From contig JAAVBZ010000046.1 in NCBI GenBank assembly GCA_014803415.1, positions 1 to 64,000 of the forward strand: DNA of 64,000 nucleotides, given 5' to 3'. Both the position numbers and the translations under genes were made by a program. This stretch comes from Lachnospiraceae bacterium. Its GTDB lineage: Bacteria; Bacillota; Clostridia; Lachnospirales; Lachnospiraceae. Positions 35,013 to 43,029 of this stretch are shown one piece after another. The notes beneath the pieces are model-generated. The model was not told where the DNA came from, ran no database searches, and was given only the letters and a program-made list of their open reading frames with translations. Positions within the stretch are counted from its first letter, which is position 1, and each line of letters starts with the position of its first letter.

Positions 35013-35158
35013 TCAAAAGTTTTCTTGGCCAACCTTAATTTTTTTCGCAAGTGCCATATATCTATCGTCTAATCTATCCTTATACTCTTCCTCTACTGCC
35101 AATTTATCTTCTTCCCTATATAAAAAAGTTTGTAGTAATAAAATACAGCATTGAATAA
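35013..35158 (-). pseudogene. 5'-truncated remnant of an unknown gene
   Basis: A frame ending at TGA 35013 reads LYREEDKLAVEEEYKDRLDD then RYMALAKKIKVGQENF. It is charged, helical and clearly protein-like, but there is no start codon with ribosome-binding site; upstream it runs straight into the tuf fragment. I read it as the C-terminal tail of a lost gene. I could not assign a family. Confidence 0.5.
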
Positions 35159-35213
35159 TCACTTGATGGTCGTAGGCAACACGGCCTGAACCAACTGTTC
35201 TACCACCCTCACG
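35159..35213 (-). pseudogene. Fragment of a tuf 3' end (EF-Tu C-terminus)
   Basis: Codons from 35213 to 35175 read [13 protein letters not shown], identical to the corresponding EF-Tu residues encoded at 43083-43045. The 39 bases differ at 7 positions, all synonymous. After a few shifted bases the sequence continues ACC ATC AAG TGA, which would be the usual EF-Tu end (T-I-K-stop) in a shifted frame. A stop codon precedes the fragment. It is in the same orientation as the intact tuf gene. In another frame the same bases read VVEQLVQAVLPTTIK-stop, so a mobile-element end is an alternative. Confidence 0.65.
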
Positions 35214-35736
35214 GTTTTATGCGGGGGAAATCACTGTGATTTTGCTTGATTTATAGGGATTTTTCGGCGTTTTTTTCTTTGATATTCGCCTTGTATCTGA
35301 CGTCTTTCAAATTTTTGTTATCATGGTGTTATCACAGTTACCTTGGGTCTGCAACTTAAATCTTGAATTATTATTCTCTTATAAGCGTACCACAAATTAT
35401 TTCAACTTCCATTTTTACTTGTAAATATGCTCTTTTCATAAAATTGCCTTTTCTATACCGGAAAATAATTCATAGCTTAATGCAACTTATTATAACTTAA
35501 ATCATGCCCTAATCAAAATATCCTTCATATGACGGCCTTGTTGTATCTGTCCTTACAGATTAGGCTAGTGAAATCATCAGTGAACAATTGCGTGTTTTCT
35601 GTTTTTTTGCCATTTTGTATTCACATGAACTTCGGTCATTTTTTTGACCGAAGTTTACGCCGCCCAAGTTATAGCTCATATAATCCTCATTTTATATTAC
35701 CAGTTTTCTGCTTCAAATAAATTATGTTATTGTATA
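35214..35736. other. Gene-free AT-rich stretch with scattered repeats
   Basis: About 520 bp without a supportable gene. It contains a perfect short palindrome ATCACTGTGAT (35229-35239), two 11-bp near-direct repeats TGTTATCATGG/TGTTATCACAG (35316-35337), and at 35628-35654 an inverted repeat copied from inside the AlbA_2-like gene. A 63-codon plus-strand frame across the last part is the antisense of that copy. Confidence 0.5.
35628..35654. repeat. Copy of a coding hairpin from the AlbA_2-like gene
   Basis: AACTTCGGTCA and TGACCGAAGTT arms around a T-run match 37415-37442 almost base for base. On the minus strand it reads NFGQKNDRSS followed by CEYKMAKKQ, the same residues (NFGQKNDRS) found in the linker of the protein encoded at 37170-38726. 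It is therefore a remnant of a related gene or of its 3' part; the following T-rich side could also make it work as a terminator. Confidence 0.6.
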
Positions 35737-37149
35737 TCAACTCGATTTTCTACTAGCAGATAATCTCTTTTGAGCATCTATAATATACAAATATGGCACT
35801 ATTCCACCTGATTTTTGTCTCCTTAAGTATGCCTGTTTAATTTTTTTATCTTTTTGTGGATGCTTTTCAATTTTCACATAAACATAAATACACTTGTTCG
35901 TTTTTTCTGCTTTTGCATAAGTCTCTATCTGTTCCTCATATCCATGAAGATAATCAGGATTTGTATTCAGTTTTACCTCAATAATTGTCTTATCTTTTGA
36001 CCCTCTACTGATTTTAATATCAGCAGGTCCCGGTCCCTCGTTTGGTTCAAATGTAAAATCAAAATTATTATCCTCACAATATTTAAGCCCACTTAACTGA
36101 ATAAGCCCTTGAACAGTTTTCTCACGCTTTGCAGAAGGTGCTGACAAGATTATATCCCATCCCTTATTATCTTCCACCCAAAATTTAAATATATCTAATA
36201 CTTTTAAAGAAACCTCCCAACTTCCAATCCCAGAATGGTCTGAGTGCTCTAAGAAATTAAACGCACCGCTACGTTTCATTTGCTTAAATATTGTTGCTAT
36301 GAAGTATTCAATATCAGATGCCGGTGAAAATCTACCTATTTCTTCATTTTTATACCCTTCAATCACATGGGCACAACGCTTTGAGTCTTTAAATATATAC
36401 TCTTTTAAATATGATTTTTTCTCAGAAGATGCAAGCTTTCTCCACTTATTTCCAATTACCTCATTTACTTCTTCCCTTATAACCCTGTTTTCCGCAATAA
36501 CACGGTCTATATCATTCCAACAACGAGCAATGGGCAATTCATGCAAAATTTCTTCTGGCAAGTATAGAAGCTCACATTTTTTATAGGGATTAATAACTAC
36601 ATCGTTAAGAAATTCGACTTCTGGATAATTCTCTTGGTTTATGCCAAGTTCTACATTGATTCTTTTGGTATATGCCAAGATATCTGGAAGAATAATTGTT
36701 GCAATCATATCACTTAACCGATCTGCTCCAACATTCTCTTCAAATAACCCAACTAGTTGAAAAATCTCTGGCTGATTAGATCCGGTTTTTACAATATCAT
36801 AAGCATCACTTATTACTTGTTTTGACAATACTTTCCCAAAACCTGCACCCATGCTAGATTCTGAAAAGCCTAAATTTATACCATTTACTTCAGAAAACTG
36901 AAACCTTTCCAACGCATTTCTATATAATTTATCATTTTTCTGATTTGAATTTTGTAATAAAATCATTATCTTGCCAAAAAAGTCATTAATTCTTTCATAT
37001 GAACCAACAAATTCTGGTGTTTGTGCTTGTTTTAATCGCAGTACATTAATGAAAAAATGGCTGTCACGATCAATAAGAGCATCAAATACTCCAAGTTCAT
37101 CCAATTTATTATCTAATTCCAGAAAATCCGATATAAATACTCCATTCAT
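35737..37149 (-). CDS. Putative PD-(D/E)XK nuclease-domain protein
   Basis: A 470-residue protein. The first ~330 residues are an unrecognised helical region. The C-terminal part shows a PD-(D/E)XK-like pattern: GPADIKI with Asp377, EVK with Glu391 and Lys393, and QIETY with Gln407 and Tyr411 (QxxxY as in RecB-type nucleases). That makes DNA or RNA cleavage plausible but unproven. It begins 20 bp after the AlbA_2/ATPase-like gene and should be co-expressed with it. The locus lies in the accessory zone beside tuf, so a defence role is a reasonable guess. Confidence 0.65.
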   Translation of the reverse strand: MNGVFISDFLELDNKLDELGVFDALIDRDSHFFINVLRLKQAQTPEFVGSYERINDFFGKIMILLQNSNQKNDKLYRNALERFQFSEVNGINLGFSESSMGAGFGKVLSKQVISDAYDIVKTGSNQPEIFQLVGLFEENVGADRLSDMIATIILPDILAYTKRINVELGINQENYPEVEFLNDVVINPYKKCELLYLPEEILHELPIARCWNDIDRVIAENRVIREEVNEVIGNKWRKLASSEKKSYLKEYIFKDSKRCAHVIEGYKNEEIGRFSPASDIEYFIATIFKQMKRSGAFNFLEHSDHSGIGSWEVSLKVLDIFKFWVEDNKGWDIILSAPSAKREKTVQGLIQLSGLKYCEDNNFDFTFEPNEGPGPADIKISRGSKDKTIIEVKLNTNPDYLHGYEEQIETYAKAEKTNKCIYVYVKIEKHPQKDKKIKQAYLRRQKSGGIVPYLYIIDAQKRLSASRKSS

Positions 37150-37169
37150 CTCTCTATCCTCATCAATTC

Positions 37170-38726
37170 CTAACTTTCATTTACATCTATAACATTAGAT
37201 ACCTTGTAAATAATGTTACTTGTATTCCCATTTACCTCAATATACCCTGTCTCTACAAGCATAGATAAGTATCTATACGTAGTTGATTTCGATTTCTGAA
37301 TTATTGCTTCAGCGGCTTGCGGTGTAATTTTCCCATTTTTATCTAAATATTTAATGATAGGAAGTAGTTTATTATAATTTCTTTTCGTCAAAACTTCGGT
37401 CAAAACTTCGGTCAAACTTCGGTCATTTTTTTGACCGAAGTTCTCATTATTCACCCTGAAACCTTTATGAATCTTTACAGTTGTAATCATATAGGTTCTA
37501 TCTGCATCTGTCTCAAATTCCGGCAATGGTGAACCATTTCTTTCCAATTCACGCAAAATTTTTGATATTCCCGTGGATTTTTTCTCGGACAAGTCAATTT
37601 CTTTGAAAAATTCTCCGATTTTAGGATTACGGTATCTTCTTGCCCGGACTTTGCCAGCAGCAAACTTCTCCATATCAATGTAATGTTCCGGTCCCGGAAA
37701 GTTGATGATCTGTATCTGATCCACATATATCCTGATTTCTACTGGCACATCCTCTTTATAATTCTTGTGCAAAACCGCATTAACAATCGCTTCTTCTAAA
37801 GCATTATAGGGATAATTGAAGAAGCGGTCTGCTTCTGCTCTCCCATCAACTTTTACAACCTTTTCCTCAATCACATTTGTTTTGATATAGTCCAGAGCAT
37901 CCTTGACCTGCTTCCAGATCGGACCATAAAACGTCTTTTCCGTAAAATCTGATGCCTCTGCCTCTTTGTCATGAAAACGCACCAACTCAATTTTACTTCC
38001 GGAGATCAGCTTGTCCGGTCTTTCTCCAAACATGAGCAGTCCTATGTTTTTAATTGCAATTCCCTCATCTTTTTCTTCCGCCACTTCTTCAGAAACTAAT
38101 AAGTCTTCCAAAGAACGCACATTCAGTTCTTCTATCAGTGAACTGTTACTTTCTCTGATAAAGTCTTCCAAGTAGCCTCTGCGTATTTGTTCCATAGTCG
38201 CCCGACTGTTAATACGATCCACAAAAGGTATTGATGTGAATTTTTCAAAAAGCTCCGCTATCTCACTTTGCTTCGCCTCTACTGTTAGTGATGCCGGACG
38301 GATCCAATATTTCATAGTACGGTTTGGTTCTTTTCCAGATTTCTTTTTTGAATACACATCTACAGGTGCCTGATAGGGACCAGCATCACCTGCCGCACAT
38401 TTCAGATAAAGCAAATTTGCACCTTGATATTCCACAACATCAATTTTAGGAATATAGCGAGGTTCAATCTTATTACAGTATTCAAATAATTTCAGTTGAA
38501 TATTATCAAGTTCTTCATTAGGCAATCCTACCGGCGGAAGAATTGGGATTCCATCTTCTGATTTTACACCAATTACAAGATATCCTCCGTCGACACCAGC
38601 AATATCATTGGCATATGCGCATATGGTATGCACAATATCTTCGGGGTTAAAGCCTGCCTTGTATTCAATTCGATTTCGCTCAACTTTGCGACCTTGCAAT
38701 AAAGTCTCGATTTTTATCGGGATCAT
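37170..38726 (-). CDS. AlbA_2-domain protein with HATPase_c_4-type domain and winged helix
   Basis: A 518-residue protein of the Schlafen/AlbA_2 group. N-terminal AlbA_2 domain with ERNRIEYKAGFNPEDIVHTICAYAND-like start (part quoted) and GYLVIGVKSEDG; a middle region YNALEEAIVNAVLHKNYKE as in HATPase_c_4 (often labelled RecG-like); then the linker NFGQKNDRSLTEVLTEVLTK and a C-terminal winged helix (ITPQAAEAIIQKSKSTTYRYL). Such proteins are regulators or phage-defence components. ATG 38726 has TTAGGAG 8 nt upstream. The IS630 element is inserted about 65 bp upstream, in its promoter region. Confidence 0.82.
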   Translation of the reverse strand: MIPIKIETLLQGRKVERNRIEYKAGFNPEDIVHTICAYANDIAGVDGGYLVIGVKSEDGIPILPPVGLPNEELDNIQLKLFEYCNKIEPRYIPKIDVVEYQGANLLYLKCAAGDAGPYQAPVDVYSKKKSGKEPNRTMKYWIRPASLTVEAKQSEIAELFEKFTSIPFVDRINSRATMEQIRRGYLEDFIRESNSSLIEELNVRSLEDLLVSEEVAEEKDEGIAIKNIGLLMFGERPDKLISGSKIELVRFHDKEAEASDFTEKTFYGPIWKQVKDALDYIKTNVIEEKVVKVDGRAEADRFFNYPYNALEEAIVNAVLHKNYKEDVPVEIRIYVDQIQIINFPGPEHYIDMEKFAAGKVRARRYRNPKIGEFFKEIDLSEKKSTGISKILRELERNGSPLPEFETDADRTYMITTVKIHKGFRVNNENFGQKNDRSLTEVLTEVLTKRNYNKLLPIIKYLDKNGKITPQAAEAIIQKSKSTTYRYLSMLVETGYIEVNGNTSNIIYKVSNVIDVNES

Positions 38727-38790
38727 GAAATCATCTCCTAACGCTAATTGCCCAAACACTGTTTCTGCATTTCAATCTATAAATTTACTC

Positions 38791-40080
38791 TAGTACTTCG
38801 TCCTTTAATTAACTGGACTTTTTAATCGGAAGCGTGTCAACAATAACCGTTTCCGATACATCAACATCATCAAGATTATATTTCCAGTGAAATACAACCG
38901 GCTCCTCATTTGCTTCGTTAAAATATTTATATACACGGTCTGTGAGTTCTTCCTTGGATTTTACACGGATACCGCGAAGCATCTGCCGGGTCATTTTACT
39001 GAAAAAGCCTTCAACCATGTTAAGCCATGATCCATGCTTGGGCGTGAACACAAATTCAAACCTGCCAGGAATGGTGGCAAGATATCTCCTTGTTTCTTCA
39101 GAAGTATGTACTTTGAGATTATCAAGCACTATACGGATCTTATCTCCTTTAGGGTACTTTCCGTCCAGCAGTTTTAAAAATTCGATGTATTCCCGGCTGC
39201 TGTGCTTATCCCTGATAAGCGGAATGCATTCTCCCGTCTGGAGGTCTATGGCAGCAAGAAGTGATACAGTTCCCAGTCTTTTGTATTCATAATCACGGCA
39301 GAACGTACTGTGTTGCTCATCAGGTCTTAAATCATCTGATGTTGTGGCTATAGCCTGTATCCCCGGCTTTTCATCATAGGATAGTACATGTACCATCTGC
39401 CCGTTCCCGGGGGATGGGATCAGGTTCCCGTTCTCATCGAACTGGAGCGAAAGCTGCTTATACACCAAAAGGACATTGTGCATCTTTGCATCGAAATCAG
39501 GATCACGGTTTTCGCAATAATATCTGATTTTATGAGGCTTTATATCCGCTTCTTCAAGAATGGTGTTTACCGTGCTTTTATGTATAGTGGAAAGCCTTGT
39601 AAATCCTGCCGCTTCCGCTGTTTTATTGATATGGGATGTCAGCTTGACATATGTCCATGTTTCAGCTGCATATCCAAAATCAACAGGTTTTTGGCAGGCG
39701 AGATTGATGATCCATGCTTTTTCCTCATCCGTGATCTCAGCATTCCTGCCACGTCCGGGTGCATCAAAAAGAGCATTTTCAATGCCGCCCTCCTTATATT
39801 TCTTAAGGCAGAGCATAACACTTTTTCTGTTTATGCCAACCTTATCGGCTATTTTGTCAATTGAAATGCCATCAGCTTTTAGCAAAAGGATTCTTGCCCG
39901 GATAACAGTTTGTGCTTGAATGGTACGTGCCCTGGTTTGCAGTTCAAGGTAATCGCGTTCGGCTTTTGTAAGTTTAATAGATGATGCATTTCTTCCCATG
40001 GTATTGTCCTCCGAAATTATTTGGATTCATTATACCATAGTAAAAATATTTAGTCCGGTTATCAAAAAGACAAAATACTA
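38791..40080 (-). mobile_element. IS630-family insertion sequence
   Basis: Imperfect 27-bp terminal inverted repeats (20 of 27 matching) begin at 38793 (GTACTTCGTCC...AACTGGACT) and end at 40078 (AGTCCGGTTA...ACAAAATAC). A TA dinucleotide flanks each side (38791-38792 and 40079-40080), the expected IS630 target duplication. It carries a single intact transposase gene. About 1.29 kb. Confidence 0.88.
38809..39999 (-). CDS. IS630-family transposase
   Basis: Transposase of 396 residues, apparently intact. The N-terminal HTH (ILLLKADGISIDKIADKVG and VGINRKSVMLCLKKY) is followed by a DDE domain: VLSYDEKPG (first Asp), IRIVLDNLKVH (second Asp) and SWLNMVEGFFSKM (Glu). GGAGG lies 8 nt before the ATG. 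It inserts at TA. Its presence in the accessory zone is consistent with recent rearrangement. Confidence 0.95.
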   Translation of the reverse strand: MGRNASSIKLTKAERDYLELQTRARTIQAQTVIRARILLLKADGISIDKIADKVGINRKSVMLCLKKYKEGGIENALFDAPGRGRNAEITDEEKAWIINLACQKPVDFGYAAETWTYVKLTSHINKTAEAAGFTRLSTIHKSTVNTILEEADIKPHKIRYYCENRDPDFDAKMHNVLLVYKQLSLQFDENGNLIPSPGNGQMVHVLSYDEKPGIQAIATTSDDLRPDEQHSTFCRDYEYKRLGTVSLLAAIDLQTGECIPLIRDKHSSREYIEFLKLLDGKYPKGDKIRIVLDNLKVHTSEETRRYLATIPGRFEFVFTPKHGSWLNMVEGFFSKMTRQMLRGIRVKSKEELTDRVYKYFNEANEEPVVFHWKYNLDDVDVSETVIVDTLPIKKSS

Positions 40081-40240
40081 GTATGCATTTATATTACATG
40101 CATATATCATTATTAGGATTTTGACTACATATAACAGAATATGTTTATCCTGCTTTCTAGTTTTTCAAACATCCCTCACAAATTATTATTCAACCCTTTT
40201 CAAATCTTCAAATTTTGCTCTGCGATAATGATTTCTATGA
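40081..40240. other. Spacer, no feature seen
   Basis: AT-rich stretch between the IS630 element and the end of the RCC1-repeat gene. No gene, hairpin or promoter is convincing here. Confidence 0.4.
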
Positions 40241-41935
40241 CTACTCTAACATAATACCTTTCCAACAGTTCACTTCATCGCTCTGGTTGTAATCATTGTA
40301 ACCCACCGCTATTGTTGTCCCATCCGCTTTCAGACCGATTGTGGTTCCACAGCCGGCTGAAACTTCAATAATGCCTTCCCAATCGTCCACATCACAAGCA
40401 CCCAAATAGAATGGAGCATCATCTGGCTTTGTTGAGACAACTGTACCATCTGCACGCAAACCAACCGTATGCCAGTCTCCCGCAGCAATCGCTACGATAT
40501 TTCTCCACTCTTTACCAGTAACATTACACTGCCCATAACTATTATCTCCAACAGCTACAACTGTACCATCTGCACGCAAACCAACCGTATGCCCAGAACC
40601 GGGATTATCGCTACTACCGCCTCCCGCAGCAATCGCAATGATATTTGTCCATTTATCTTTTTCTTTTTCAATTTGCTGTTGCTGGGAAGATGAACCATAT
40701 CCTGTAATCCATATTTTTCCATTTTTATCTAAACCAACCGTATGCCTCCATCCTGCAGCAATGGAAGTAATGCCTTCCCAATTACTAACATTCCGTTGCC
40801 CATCGCCTTCATCGTGTCCTTGACTAACTAGAGTTCCATCATTTTTCAGGCCAATTACATATCTTTCTCCTGCTGCAACCGCAATAATATTCGACCAATC
40901 GCTGACATCAATGTTGGAAAGCTGATGGGATGCAACGACCGTACCATCATACTTCAGACCGATAGTAACAGCACTTTTTGCTGAAATGGATACTATATTA
41001 TTCCATCCTGAGACATTGCTCTGTCCAACCTCATTATAGCTAGTAGCAATAACTGTTTTATCATTTTTGATTCCAACTGTATAACGTATTCCTGCAGATA
41101 TAGTAGTTGCTAACTCCTGACGCTTTAGTCTATCTTTGCAATCCTGCGCCAAATCTTCACTGTCTAAGTAGTCACCCAATTTTTCAAATTCTGTCAACGC
41201 TGAAGTGTAAGACTCCATGTAATAAAGCCTGCATGCTTCTTCGTAAACTGTAAGCTGCCTGCTTTCATATAAAATTAAAGCTATCTGTGCAACATATAAT
41301 TCGCTCTGACAGTAATCACCTAATGTCTGAAATGTTAAAGTTGCTATCTCATAATTTTCAAGTTCATATTGTTCAATTGCGTACTGATAAGTAGACTCTT
41401 TAAATAGATATTCACTGTCTTCAAAACTCCCTAGCTCTTCAAAGGCTTCTGCTGCTTCTATAAAATTCCCTTCATCAAATAATTTTTGCGCCGATCGATA
41501 GTCAAGCCAATTTTGGGCCGTTTCAATTTGATCAAGACTGTCTTTATAATTGCCTAGTTCTTCAAAGGATATTATTGCATCAAGGTAATCTCCTTCGTTC
41601 ATATCAGAAAGGGCAGCTTCATAGCGATTGTTTGCAAGCCATTTTAAATGGAATGAATTAGCAACAAATATTACTATTGTTATTAACATAGGAATCGCAT
41701 GTATAATGGTTTTAATTTGTACATAATTGTGTTTTGAATTCGTTTTTTCCTCGGGAAAAGACAACTTCGAAACTTCAACGGAATTATCATCAATATTTTG
41801 CGAAAAAACTCTTGAACTAGCCACCTTTGAATACTCTTTTTTTAATAAATGCTTTTCGATGATTTCAAAACTTTTGAGAAGGATAACAAGGACAATCCCT
41901 ATTATGCAAGAAATGGTAATTATCATAAAGTTCAT
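40241..41935 (-). CDS. Membrane protein with TPR-like and RCC1-like repeats
   Basis: A 564-residue protein. Two N-terminal transmembrane helices (about 3-20 and 78-96) flank a cytoplasmic linker. Then follow four to five TPR-like units with the recurring pattern A..FE.LG.Y.DS (about 105-270), and six or seven RCC1-type repeats (280-564) with the core IAAGxxHTVGLRADGTVVA. RCC1 repeats usually build a beta-propeller for protein binding. Function unknown. Its start overlaps the stop of the small membrane gene by 4 nt (ATGA). Confidence 0.8.
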   Translation of the reverse strand: MNFMIITISCIIGIVLVILLKSFEIIEKHLLKKEYSKVASSRVFSQNIDDNSVEVSKLSFPEEKTNSKHNYVQIKTIIHAIPMLITIVIFVANSFHLKWLANNRYEAALSDMNEGDYLDAIISFEELGNYKDSLDQIETAQNWLDYRSAQKLFDEGNFIEAAEAFEELGSFEDSEYLFKESTYQYAIEQYELENYEIATLTFQTLGDYCQSELYVAQIALILYESRQLTVYEEACRLYYMESYTSALTEFEKLGDYLDSEDLAQDCKDRLKRQELATTISAGIRYTVGIKNDKTVIATSYNEVGQSNVSGWNNIVSISAKSAVTIGLKYDGTVVASHQLSNIDVSDWSNIIAVAAGERYVIGLKNDGTLVSQGHDEGDGQRNVSNWEGITSIAAGWRHTVGLDKNGKIWITGYGSSSQQQQIEKEKDKWTNIIAIAAGGGSSDNPGSGHTVGLRADGTVVAVGDNSYGQCNVTGKEWRNIVAIAAGDWHTVGLRADGTVVSTKPDDAPFYLGACDVDDWEGIIEVSAGCGTTIGLKADGTTIAVGYNDYNQSDEVNCWKGIMLE

Positions 41936-42426
41936 CTATCCTCCTTTTCTTCAAATTTGTCAGGGTTTTCTTCTAGAGGCTCCTTATTCTCAAGTCCATC
42001 GGCATCCTCTACCAAAAGCATAATGCTATCTATAGTGATGATAGCTAGTGAAATAAGTGTTAAATCCATTAGTGTTACACAGTATGGATTGTATGGAGTT
42101 TTCGTAAAATATGAAGCTGAAATAATCGTAATATAACTGTTTATAAAAGCAAGAGCCATTGGTAATATTTTTGTATAAGATTTTCTTTCTATAGCAGAAA
42201 AAGCATATTCTATTATCATCGCTAAAGCAAACATCAAAAACCCGCTACCCTTTACAGCAGTATCTGAACTATCAGTAATACCTTGCAATCCAAAAATCAT
42301 AGATATCCAAAAAATTATCGTCTTTGCAAGAGCTTCGCCTTTTCTATTGTATAAGTGTATATTATGTATAAAGAGACGTATCTTTTTTATAAGATTCCGC
42401 CAATTTATCTTTTTGTGCTTTTTCAT
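41932..42426 (-). CDS. Small four-helix membrane protein
   Basis: A 164-residue protein of unknown function with a basic N-terminus, four predicted helices (about 34-52, 60-80, 88-106, 118-138), and a Glu-rich cytoplasmic tail (ENKEPLEENPDKFEEKEDR). AAGGAAG is upstream. Translation-coupled to the RCC1-repeat gene, so the two probably work together at the membrane. Confidence 0.6.
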   Translation of the reverse strand: MKKHKKINWRNLIKKIRLFIHNIHLYNRKGEALAKTIIFWISMIFGLQGITDSSDTAVKGSGFLMFALAMIIEYAFSAIERKSYTKILPMALAFINSYITIISASYFTKTPYNPYCVTLMDLTLISLAIITIDSIMLLVEDADGLENKEPLEENPDKFEEKEDR

Positions 42427-42925
42427 TCTATTTCTTCCTTAAGTAAAGCAGTGGCAATAATCCTATAAATATTTTAATAATTACTACTCATGCCTGTTTA
42501 CATATATTTTTATTTACATTATATTATATGCAATTTCTTATAAATTTTAAAATCCAATTGAGATTTATTATTCAACCTTCCCACTACTTAATATGTTGAA
42601 GCTTTAAAAATCAATCCACTAATCTATACTCCTTGCAAATGCTACAATTGATTTGACGAAAAGCAATTATGCTACAGGGAAATTTATGTCATCTTTAATG
42701 TACTGCATATAGGAACCAGATAAATAGCGTTTAATTTTTACTTAAAATAGTTACAAATAAAAAATCATATTTTTCCCAACAGATCCGCTAATTTGACTAA
42801 TATAAAAGAGAAGCAGAATATCGTAAAATAACCAAATATTCGTTGTAGAACAACGTTCTCTCATTTTGAACATAAACCCAGAAATGCGTGTCTGCTTAGC
42901 TCGTTAACTGCAAAAATAAAATGTT

Positions 42926-42958
42926 GTAGTCATTTTGTAGTCATTTTGTAGCCATTTT
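42926..42958. repeat. Three tandem 11-bp direct repeats
   Basis: GTAGTCATTTT twice (42926-42936, 42937-42947) and GTAGCCATTTT once (42948-42958). One helical turn per unit, and 70 bp from the end of tuf. This resembles arm-type binding sites of tyrosine integrases, but no integrase gene is present. Confidence 0.75.
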
Positions 42959-42977
42959 AATTTACTTTTCATATATA

Positions 42978-43007
42978 AAGGCTTCCAAGCAAATGCTCGG
43001 AAGCCTT
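42978..43007 (-). terminator. tuf terminator
   Basis: Minus-strand AAGGCTTCC..AGCA pairs with TGCT..GGAAGCCTT, followed by TTATATAT rather than a pure T-run. About 25 bp after the tuf stop. Confidence 0.75.
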
Positions 43008-43029
43008 GAATTTACTGTAATTCTATTGA

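Larger units (their letters stand above)
42427..43029. other. 600-bp AT-rich spacer beside tuf
   Basis: No gene is supported. Contains three tandem 11-bp repeats at 42926-42958 and the tuf terminator at 42978-43007. The rest is very AT-rich with many short homopolymer runs. Confidence 0.6.

Noticed and set aside
35529-35720. 63-codon plus-strand frame
   Set aside because: It is the antisense of the remnant hairpin segment; no ribosome-binding site.
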